Shown piece after piece: positions 6,042-10,236 of a DNA stretch of 10,418 nucleotides (position 1 is its first letter; each line of letters starts with the position of its first letter). This DNA is from JAAZMU01 sp964547725. GTDB taxonomy: Bacteria; Patescibacteriota; Minisyncoccia; Minisyncoccales; Minisyncoccaceae. Under the pieces are notes generated by a model. The model had not been told where the DNA came from and ran no database searches. It saw only the letters and a list, made by a program, of their open reading frames with translations. The DNA is taken from the NCBI GenBank assembly GCA_964547725.1, contig CAZJOO010000022.1, forward strand, positions 1-10,418, in the 5' to 3' direction. Made by a program: the position numbers and the translations under genes.

Positions 6042-6069
6042 ATAATATCTTATTTATTTATTTTGTCAA
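6042..6069 (-). promoter_or_regulatory. Promoter of the cys leader-cysK-cysS operon
   Basis: On the minus strand TTGACA (6069-6064), a 16-bp spacer and TATTAT (6047-6042). The leader-peptide ATG starts at 6034, 7 nt after the -10, so the first transcribed base should be at or within a base or two of the start codon. Confidence 0.7.
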
Positions 6070-6078
6070 ATTGATAGT

Positions 6079-6109
6079 TATTGACTATTGACTATTGACA
6101 GTCAATAGT
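6079..6109. promoter_or_regulatory. Probable operator: three TATTGAC direct repeats plus an inverted copy
   Basis: TATTGAC occurs at 6079-6085, 6086-6092 and 6093-6099, exactly in tandem, and is followed after one base by its inverted copy GTCAATA (6101-6107). The last repeat and the inverted copy form a perfect 19-bp palindrome, ACTATTGAC-A-GTCAATAGT (6091-6109). The element covers the -35 region of the downstream winged-helix gene and starts 10 bp upstream of the cys-leader -35. A homodimeric winged-helix protein, most likely the adjacent gene product, is the natural candidate to bind it. Function is inferred from structure and place. Confidence 0.65.
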
Positions 6110-6123
6110 AAACATCATATTGT
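6095..6123 (+). promoter_or_regulatory. Leaderless promoter of the wHTH-phosphoribosyltransferase gene
   Basis: TTGACA (6095-6100), a 17-bp spacer and TATTGT (6118-6123) place the transcript start at about 6130, with the ATG at 6131. The -35 box is formed by the third TATTGAC repeat, so a protein bound to the repeats would block this promoter. Confidence 0.55.
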
Positions 6124-6130
6124 TTGAGCA

Positions 6131-7108
6131 ATGGAAACCACAAAACAAAAAATTGTTGAATACGTTAAAGAGAGAGGATCTGTTTCTGCGAAAGATCTCG
6201 TTGAGTATATTTGCATTTCAAAACAGGCTATTTTTTTGCATCTTAAATATTTGATAGAAAATAATTTCCTTACAAAAATAGGAACTCCTCCTCGTGTTTT
6301 TTACATTATAAATGAAGACAAGAAAGATAATTTTAATATTACTTTCAGTGAAGATATTAAAAAAGTAATTAATGAAAACTTTCTATTCATAACTTCTATT
6401 GGAAAAATAAAAGAAGGGGTTGAAGGTTTTGTTTCTTGGTGTTCTTCTAACAAATTAGAGCCAAACAAAACAGCAAAAGAGTATGTTAATACTTTGAAAA
6501 AATATGATAAGTATAGACTAAAGTCTGGATTAATTGATGGGACTCAAAAAATTAAAGATTCTTTTGATAAGATTTTTTTAAATAAAATATTTTATTTAGA
6601 TTTTTACTCGATAGAAAGATTTGGAAAAACAAAGCTGGGAAAACTATTGCTTTATAGCAAGCAAAGTCAAGATAAGAAATTAATAAAAAGTCTTTCTTTG
6701 TGGGTAAAAGATAGAATTCTTAGTCTTATCAAAGAATATAACATTGATGCTGTTTGTTTTATTCCTCCAACAGTTAAAAGAGAGACTCAGTTCATGAAAG
6801 AACTTGAGAAAAATCTAAACCTTGGATTGAAAAAAATAAAGGTTGTTAAAATAAAGTTAGACATCGCTGTGCCTCAAAAAACTCTTAACAAAATTGAGGA
6901 TAGGGTTAAAAACGCGGCGAGTACTTTTTTTGTAAACGACAAAGGTTTTTACGGTAATATTTTAATTATTGATGATGCGGTTGGTTCCGGGTCTACTTTG
7001 AATATTATGGCTAAAAAAATCAAACAAGCAAAAATCAACAAAGGGAAAATAATAGGAATAGCCATTACTGGAAGCTACAAAGGTTTTGATGTAATTAGCG
7101 AGGTTTAA
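6131..7108 (+). CDS. Winged-helix DNA-binding protein fused to a ComF-like phosphoribosyltransferase domain
   Basis: A 325-aa protein with two recognisable parts. Residues 1-60 form a winged helix: TKQKIVEYVKERGSVSAKDL, then a recognition helix around SKQAIFLHLKYLIENNFL and a wing ending PPRVFYI. Residues ~195-320 are a type I phosphoribosyltransferase fold. IDAVCFIPPT (205-214) leads in, QKTLNKIEDRVKN (249-261) and AASTFFV match the Q-x2-L...R-x2-N...F signature of ComF proteins, and NILIIDDAVGSGST (276-289) is the PRPP loop with D281 and D282. The central part (~85-190) is helical and lysine-rich, of unknown role. The architecture is analogous to Bacillus PurR, in which a PRTase fold binds PRPP as effector, though here the PRTase resembles ComF. 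The TATTGAC palindrome in its promoter suggests autoregulation and possibly control of the divergent cys operon. Ligand and true targets are unknown. Confidence 0.8.
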   Translation: METTKQKIVEYVKERGSVSAKDLVEYICISKQAIFLHLKYLIENNFLTKIGTPPRVFYIINEDKKDNFNITFSEDIKKVINENFLFITSIGKIKEGVEGFVSWCSSNKLEPNKTAKEYVNTLKKYDKYRLKSGLIDGTQKIKDSFDKIFLNKIFYLDFYSIERFGKTKLGKLLLYSKQSQDKKLIKSLSLWVKDRILSLIKEYNIDAVCFIPPTVKRETQFMKELEKNLNLGLKKIKVVKIKLDIAVPQKTLNKIEDRVKNAASTFFVNDKGFYGNILIIDDAVGSGSTLNIMAKKIKQAKINKGKIIGIAITGSYKGFDVISEV

Positions 7109-7148
7109 TTGACAAAAGATTATATATTTTGATAGTCTCTAGTCAGAG
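7109..7148 (+). promoter_or_regulatory. Promoter and ribosome binding site of the 55-aa membrane protein gene
   Basis: TTGACA (7109-7114) begins at the first base after the stop codon of the preceding gene. The -10 is weak (TAGTCT at 7133-7138, 18-bp spacer). AGAGG (7144-7148) is a Shine-Dalgarno site 10 nt before the ATG. The AGAGGT element is also used by the 54-aa gene. Confidence 0.45.
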
Positions 7149-7158
7149 GTTTTAAAAA

Positions 7159-7326
7159 ATGTCGTTTGTTCTTTCGTTTATTTCCACTGTTGGAATGATA
7201 GGATTCGCTGCTTTTCTTTATCTAGGAATGCTTGGACTAATTAATCTTGGAACAGCTTTCGTTTTAGCGTTCATTAGCTTAATTGTTTCGACAATTGCTT
7301 GGGAAAAAAAGAGTCCTCATAACTGA
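7159..7326 (+). CDS. Small two-helix membrane protein of unknown function (55 aa)
   Basis: ATG 7159 opens a 55-codon frame ending in TGA at 7324-7326. The product is almost entirely hydrophobic: a first segment, roughly residues 3-22 (FVLSFISTVGMIGFAAFLYL), a short turn around GLINLG, and a second segment near 32-48 (TAFVLAFISLIVSTIAW), closed by the charged tail EKKSPHN. By the positive-inside rule the C-terminus should face the cytoplasm, giving a hairpin with both ends inside. I do not recognise a family. Support for a real gene comes from the -35 box, the AGAGG site and a terminator that overlaps the stop codon. It lies between the wHTH-PRTase gene and the convergent paralog array, with no evident functional link to either. 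Confidence 0.72.
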   Translation: MSFVLSFISTVGMIGFAAFLYLGMLGLINLGTAFVLAFISLIVSTIAWEKKSPHN

Positions 7327-7345
7327 ATTCATATTCAGTTTTTTT
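7321..7345 (+). terminator. Intrinsic terminator of the 55-aa membrane protein gene
   Basis: AACTGAAT (7321-7328), loop TCAT and ATTCAGTT (7333-7340) form a perfect 8-bp stem followed by a T run to 7345. The TGA stop codon is inside the 5' arm. Confidence 0.9.
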
Positions 7346-7349
7346 GTAT

Positions 7350-7388
7350 AAAAAAAGACCCACGATTTCTAGTAAAAGCTAGAGGGTC
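7350..7388 (-). terminator. Terminator of array gene A; copy 1 of a repeated terminator
   Basis: On the minus strand GACCC (7388-7384) pairs with GGGTC (7361-7357), and inside it TCTAG pairs with CTAGA, with an unpaired AATCGT on one side; seven T follow (7356-7350). The same sequence recurs at 7783-7821 and 8668-8707. The TCTAG inner stem gives it an unusual two-storey shape. Confidence 0.8.
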
Positions 7389-7403
7389 AGACGTTTTCAG
7401 AAT

Positions 7404-7733
7404 TCAGTTTTCAGGAAAGACTACTTTGAAGATTAACCATTCTTCTTTGCCGTCAATTTCGGAAGTTAGCGTTATCGCGGCGTTTTCTTTTTTTGCTGAA
7501 GCAAAGAAAGCGTCGAGATCTTCTTGGGGTAAATTTTCAATTTCGAAAGATATTGAAAGTCCATAACCCATTAATTGGAAGATTACTTCTTCTTCATTCC
7601 TCGAAAGAAAATGTTTACATACCTTAATTGAGGTATTGGATTCTTTTGATTTTTCAATAAAATCAGAGAGGTTTCCTTTTCCAGAGATGAACGACTTTAC
7701 AGAAGTTATTCTGAGCTTGCAATTGTCACACAT
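7404..7733 (-). CDS. Array gene A: small orphan family protein with N-terminal MCxxC (109 aa)
   Basis: I do not recognise a known family. The protein begins MCDNCKLRIT and seems to hold two similar beta-alpha-beta-beta units. Unit 1 is about residues 6-54 (KLRIT..., helix NLSDFIEKSKES, strands to VIFQL), and unit 2 about 57-104 (GLSISFEIENLP, helix QEDLDAFFASAKKEN, strands AAITLTS and EEWLIFKV). It aligns over its full length with gene C (8274-8618): unit 2 shares LP, LD, FF, KENA, LTS and EEWL. Genes B and D share the C-terminal pattern. Two cysteines, C2 and C5, could bind a metal or be redox-active. The start is decided by alignment and by the shared promoter-leader GACGGTAAA before the ATG. 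Cytoplasmic, no membrane segment. Confidence 0.72.
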   Translation of the reverse strand: MCDNCKLRITSVKSFISGKGNLSDFIEKSKESNTSIKVCKHFLSRNEEEVIFQLMGYGLSISFEIENLPQEDLDAFFASAKKENAAITLTSEIDGKEEWLIFKVVFPEN

Positions 7734-7745
7734 TTTACCGTCTGC

Positions 7746-7773
7746 ATATTAGCACAATTTTCTGCTATTTCAA
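7746..7773 (-). promoter_or_regulatory. Promoter of array gene A; copy 1 of a repeated promoter
   Basis: On the minus strand TTGAAA (7773-7768), a 16-bp spacer and TAATAT (7751-7746), then GCAGACGGTAAA and the ATG at 7733. The sequence from the -35 to the ATG is nearly the same in front of gene C and similar in front of gene B. The predicted leader is only about 6 nt, with no room for a full Shine-Dalgarno site. Confidence 0.65.
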
Positions 7774-7782
7774 GGGTTTTAT

Positions 7783-7821
7783 AAAAAAAGACCCACGATT
7801 TCTAGTAAAAGCTAGAGGGTC
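7783..7821 (-). terminator. Terminator of array gene B; copy 2 of a repeated terminator
   Basis: Identical to copy 1 over the hairpin: GACCC (7821-7817) with GGGTC (7794-7790), inner TCTAG/CTAGA, and a T run at 7789-7783. It starts directly after the gene B stop codon (7824-7822), and its T run is followed within 10 bases by the -35 box of gene A. Confidence 0.8.
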
Positions 7822-8196
7822 TTACGTTTTTGTTAATTGCTCCTTAGGCATTTTTACCATGAAAGTTAGCCACACGACTCCTTCATTATCGGGTGCAATA
7901 GACAAATTTAATCCATGAGAATTTGCTCCTTCTATGAATCCATGAAGAGCTTCTTCTTTTTCTTTTGGAAAATTTTCTTTTTTTAAACGCACGGAATATG
8001 TTGAAACTTTTCCAACTAAACATGTTAAAGCTTTTTCCACAAAGCTTTCTGTTACTTTCAAAACCAAAACGTCGTCTCCTTCTTCTAGCTCAATATATAA
8101 ATCTTCTTGCTTAAAAGAATTAGTTCCTTTTTTGAGCGCTGATATATACGAGAGCATTTCAGGAGTTATTTTGATTCGAGAACTTGTTTCGCACAT
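7822..8196 (-). CDS. Array gene B: diverged small orphan family protein (124 aa)
   Basis: The longest and most divergent member of the four-gene array. It begins MCETSSRIKIT, keeping C2 but not the second cysteine of the MCxxC pattern. Residues 30-50 form acidic strands (EDLYIELEEGDDVLVLKV). The second half follows the family plan: strands around TYSVRLKKENFP, a helix PKEKEEALHGFIEGANSHG, then LNLSIAP and VVWLTFMV, which lines up with AAITLTS...EWLIFKV of gene A. A short Lys/Thr tail, MPKEQLTKT, ends at the terminator. Function unknown. It has its own promoter and terminator and is co-oriented with A, C and D. I consider homology to A and C likely from the shared strand-helix-strand pattern and the shared flanks, but the pairwise identity is low. 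Confidence 0.7.
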   Translation of the reverse strand: MCETSSRIKITPEMLSYISALKKGTNSFKQEDLYIELEEGDDVLVLKVTESFVEKALTCLVGKVSTYSVRLKKENFPKEKEEALHGFIEGANSHGLNLSIAPDNEGVVWLTFMVKMPKEQLTKT

Positions 8197-8209
8197 TTTT
8201 ACCGTCTGT

Positions 8210-8237
8210 ATAGTAGCATATTTTTCTGATTTTTCAA
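8210..8237 (-). promoter_or_regulatory. Promoter of array gene B; copy 2 of a repeated promoter
   Basis: On the minus strand TTGAAA (8237-8232), a 16-bp spacer and TACTAT (8215-8210), followed by ACAGACGGTAAAA and the ATG at 8196. It is the most divergent copy, but the CAGACGGTAAAA element is unchanged. Confidence 0.6.
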
Positions 8238-8243
8238 GATTAT

Positions 8244-8273
8244 AAAAAAAGAGACCTATTTTTCAAAAGGTCT
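8244..8273 (-). terminator. Terminator of array gene C
   Basis: On the minus strand AGACCT (8273-8268) pairs with AGGTCT (8257-8252), with a 10-nt loop, then a C and seven T (8250-8244). It starts directly after the gene C stop codon. It differs from the other three in lacking the inner TCTAG stem, so it has been replaced or has diverged. Confidence 0.8.
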
Positions 8274-8618
8274 TTAAGAGAGTACTTCAAAGGTTAGCCA
8301 TTCTTCATTTTTTTCGTTAGTTTTTGAAGTCAGTTTTATCACAGCATTTTCTTTTTGCGTTGAAGTAAAGAAAACATCGAGATTCTTTTTTGGCAAAGAA
8401 GATATTTTGAAGTATAGTGAATCAACTTCAAAGACTCTTATATCTCGGGAAGATGTTAGTTGAAAAAACAAACATTCACTTTCTTTCGAAAGACCCATTT
8501 TCCAAGCTCTAATGTGGACGCCTGGTCTTTTTGCCATGCGGACAAAATCTTTAACACTCTCTTTTGTGCTAAATGAAAATGTTTTAGCCGTTATTTCAAA
8601 CTTGTCATTTTCGTACAT
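8274..8618 (-). CDS. Array gene C: small orphan family protein, paralog of gene A (114 aa)
   Basis: Clear paralog of gene A over its whole length: MYENDKFEIT against MCDNCKLRIT, then helix ESVKDFVRMAKRPG, strands to CLFFQL, and the second unit SLPKKNLDVFFTSTQKENAVIKLTS followed by NEEWLTFEV. Both cysteines of the N-terminal MCxxC are replaced (Y2, D5), so a metal or redox role cannot be general to the family unless this copy has lost it. The start at 8618 is chosen over an in-frame ATG at 8633, because the latter overlaps the -10 box and because alignment with genes A and B puts the start after GACGGTAAAA. No membrane segment or signal peptide. Function unknown. Confidence 0.75.
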   Translation of the reverse strand: MYENDKFEITAKTFSFSTKESVKDFVRMAKRPGVHIRAWKMGLSKESECLFFQLTSSRDIRVFEVDSLYFKISSLPKKNLDVFFTSTQKENAVIKLTSKTNEKNEEWLTFEVLS

Positions 8619-8631
8619 TTTTACCGTCTGC

Positions 8632-8659
8632 ATATTAGCATAATTTTCTGCTATTTCAA
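8632..8659 (-). promoter_or_regulatory. Promoter of array gene C; copy 3 of a repeated promoter
   Basis: On the minus strand TTGAAA (8659-8654), a 16-bp spacer and TAATAT (8637-8632), followed by GCAGACGGTAAAA and the ATG at 8618. Almost identical to the gene A promoter, including the spacer. Confidence 0.65.
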
Positions 8660-8667
8660 GGTTTTAT

Positions 8668-8707
8668 AAAAAAAAGACCCACGATTTCTAGTAATAACTA
8701 GAGGGTC
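8668..8707 (-). terminator. Terminator of array gene D; copy 3 of a repeated terminator
   Basis: On the minus strand GACCC (8707-8703) pairs with GGGTC (8680-8676), inner TCTAG/CTAGA, eight T (8675-8668). Only the loop differs from copies 1 and 2 (TTATTA in place of CTTTTA). The 3' untranslated bases before it (AAAACGTCT) match those after gene A, so homology extends past the hairpin. Confidence 0.8.
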
Positions 8708-8717
8708 AGACGTTTTC

Positions 8718-8927
8718 TTAATTAGCCTTTTTAATTGGCTCAAGGAAAAGATGTGTTTTTTCATCTTTATCAGTAGACATAGAAATTTTGAATTCCGTAC
8801 AGCCATTCATGGCCTTAATTAAAGATTCTTTAGAAAAATCACCTTCAATTTCTATTCCATTAAAAGAGTAGCGGGCGGTAACTTTTAAGTCTTCTGAGAA
8901 TGAAAGTACTTTGCAAAAAATGCACAT
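8718..8927 (-). CDS. Array gene D: short single-unit member of the family, N-terminal MCxxC (69 aa)
   Basis: The shortest member of the array. It begins MCIFCKVLSF, the same MCxxCK pattern as gene A, and contains one unit: strands DLKVTARYSFNGIEIEG, helix SKESLIKAMNGC, strands EFKISMS and THLFLEPI. This unit lines up with the second unit of genes A and C (helix, then I-x-L-T-S, then WL-x-F-x-V). Its upstream region differs from A, B and C: TTGACA (minus, 8973-8968), a weak CATAGT 17 bp on, and AGAAGTGA as a Shine-Dalgarno-like site about 7 nt before the ATG. It may therefore be the founding or most independently regulated copy. Cytoplasmic; function unknown. It is divergent from dnaX across 92 bp. 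Confidence 0.68.
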   Translation of the reverse strand: MCIFCKVLSFSEDLKVTARYSFNGIEIEGDFSKESLIKAMNGCTEFKISMSTDKDEKTHLFLEPIKKAN

Positions 8928-8944
8928 GATAAATCACTTCTTAA

Positions 8945-8973
8945 ACTATGGGTTATTACAACAACCTTGTCAA
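8945..8973 (-). promoter_or_regulatory. Probable promoter of array gene D
   Basis: On the minus strand TTGACA (8973-8968), a 17-bp spacer and CATAGT (8950-8945). The -35 is perfect and the -10 is poor. It lies back to back with the dnaX promoter. Confidence 0.4.
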
Positions 8974-8984
8974 TTATTTAGCGG

Positions 8985-9013
8985 TTGATTTTTAATTTCA
9001 AGCATAGTAGAAT
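8985..9013 (+). promoter_or_regulatory. Leaderless promoter of dnaX
   Basis: TTGATT (8985-8990), a 17-bp spacer and TAGAAT (9008-9013). The dnaX ATG follows 6 nt later at 9020 and no Shine-Dalgarno site fits in between, so the transcript should begin at or very close to the start codon. Confidence 0.6.
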
Positions 9014-9019
9014 AGAAAT

Positions 9020-10120
9020 ATGAACCAAGTATTATATAGAAAATATCGTCCTCAAGGATTTAGCGAGTTTACTGCGCAAAACCATGTTATCCAAACATTA
9101 AAAAATGAAATTGAGTCTGGAAAGATTGCTCATGCCTATTTGTTCTCTGGGCACAGAGGAACAGGAAAGACAACCATGGCTCGTCTTTTTGCAAAAGCGA
9201 TAAACTGTCAAAACCGTAAAGGTTTTGAACCATGTAATGAATGTACTTCTTGTTTAGAGATAAGCAAGGGAAGTGCTGTTGATATTATTGAAATAGATGC
9301 TGCATCTAATAGAGGAATAGATGATATTAGATCTCTTAGAGATTCTATACGATACAAACCTAATTTATTGAAGTATAAGGTGATAATTTTGGATGAGGCT
9401 CATCAATTATCAAAAGATGCTGCTAATGCTCTTTTGAAGATATTAGAAGAGCCACCAGAATACGTTGTGTTCATCCTTGCAACCACTGAGGCACATAAGA
9501 TGATTTCTACTATTGCTTCTAGATGTCAAAGATTTGATTTCTATAAACTAACGATCAAAGAAATAGTTTCTAAATTAGAAGAGATTGCTAAAGAAGAGAA
9601 CATTAAAGTAGAAAAAGAAGCCTTAGAAATGATTGCAGCTTCTTCTGAAGGTTCTTTGCGTGACGCCGAAGGATTACTTGATCAAATCTTGAATTTTACT
9701 TCTTCTAATGAGATTAAGATAGAAGACGTTAAAGAAATACTGGGAGTGGTTGATTTAACTCTTGTTTTTGAATTTACAGACTTCTTAATTGAAAAGAACA
9801 TTCCTATGGCGATAAAGTACTTGAATGAGAACGTTGAAAGAGGAATTAACTTAGAAGAGTTTAGTAAGACGATTACGAACTACTTAAGAAAACTTTTGAT
9901 TTTAAAGATTAACGGGGGATTAATAGATGAAATTGCGGTAGGAGAAACTGGGGAGACAAAACAAAAGATGACGGAACAAGCTGAAAAGCTTGAAGGAGAA
10001 GATTTAAAAACAATCCTAAATCTATTCTTAGAGGCAGAGAATAAAAGAAAATATTCTTCTATTCCACAGCTTCCTTTCGAATTAGCTTTAGTTGATTATT
10101 TTTATCAATCAAAGAAATAG
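9020..10120 (+). CDS. dnaX: DNA polymerase III clamp-loader subunit gamma (DnaX)
   Basis: A 366-aa AAA+ ATPase that loads the sliding clamp at the replication fork. The start MNQVLYRKYRP is the standard DnaX N-terminus (LYRKYRPxxF). Walker A is GHRGTGKT (44-51). The zinc site is C63, C72, C75 and C78. DIIEIDAASNRGIDDIR (88-104) follows. Walker B is VIILDEAH (121-128), with the box ALLKILEEPPEYVVFILATTE (137-157). The arginine finger lies in ASRCQRF (166-172, R168). Domain III continues to about residue 350. The protein ends at LVDYFYQSKK, so only the gamma-length part is present: the tau-specific domains IV and V, which bind DnaB and the polymerase in E. coli, are missing. No slippery site is needed or seen at the end. 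tRNA-Gln follows on the same strand with its own promoter. Confidence 0.96.
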   Translation: MNQVLYRKYRPQGFSEFTAQNHVIQTLKNEIESGKIAHAYLFSGHRGTGKTTMARLFAKAINCQNRKGFEPCNECTSCLEISKGSAVDIIEIDAASNRGIDDIRSLRDSIRYKPNLLKYKVIILDEAHQLSKDAANALLKILEEPPEYVVFILATTEAHKMISTIASRCQRFDFYKLTIKEIVSKLEEIAKEENIKVEKEALEMIAASSEGSLRDAEGLLDQILNFTSSNEIKIEDVKEILGVVDLTLVFEFTDFLIEKNIPMAIKYLNENVERGINLEEFSKTITNYLRKLLILKINGGLIDEIAVGETGETKQKMTEQAEKLEGEDLKTILNLFLEAENKRKYSSIPQLPFELALVDYFYQSKK

Positions 10121-10149
10121 TTGATTTTTTAAATGAAATACATTAAGAT
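10121..10149 (+). promoter_or_regulatory. Promoter of tRNA-Gln
   Basis: TTGATT (10121-10126) begins right after the dnaX stop codon; a 17-bp spacer and TAAGAT (10144-10149) follow. The tRNA starts 13 nt later. The -10 is identical to that of rplU. Confidence 0.55.
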
Positions 10150-10162
10150 AATAAAGTTCTAT

Positions 10163-10236
10163 TGTGGGATCGTCTAATGGTAGGACGATGGGTTTTGGTC
10201 CCATTAATCTAGGTTCGAATCCTAGTCCCACAGCCA
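10163..10236 (+). tRNA. tRNA-Gln (anticodon TTG), CCA encoded
   Basis: The full cloverleaf can be drawn. Acceptor TGTGGGA (10163-10169) pairs with TCCCACA (10226-10232). The D stem is GTCT/GGAC with loop AATGGTA. The anticodon stem ATGGG/CCCAT encloses loop TTTTGGT, giving anticodon TTG at 10195-10197. The T stem CTAGG/CCTAG encloses TTCGAAT. Discriminator G10233 and an encoded CCA (10234-10236) end the gene. U1-A72 is the first pair, as usual for bacterial tRNA-Gln. It decodes CAA (and CAG by wobble). Its 3' end overlaps the read-through end of the recombinase remnant on the other strand. Confidence 0.95.

Noticed and set aside
8619..8633. Start of array gene C at 8633
   Set aside because: That ATG overlaps the -10 box TAATAT; alignment with genes A and B and the shared GACGGTAAAA element place the start at 8618.
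7350..8707. CRISPR-like repeats
   Set aside because: The three ~38-bp repeats are 400-900 bp apart, each sits at the end of a gene and carries a U-tract hairpin, so they are duplicated terminators.
9940..10120. Programmed frameshift in dnaX producing two forms
   Set aside because: No A-AAA-AAG-type slippery run or following hairpin is seen near the end, and no tau-like sequence follows in another frame before the tRNA.
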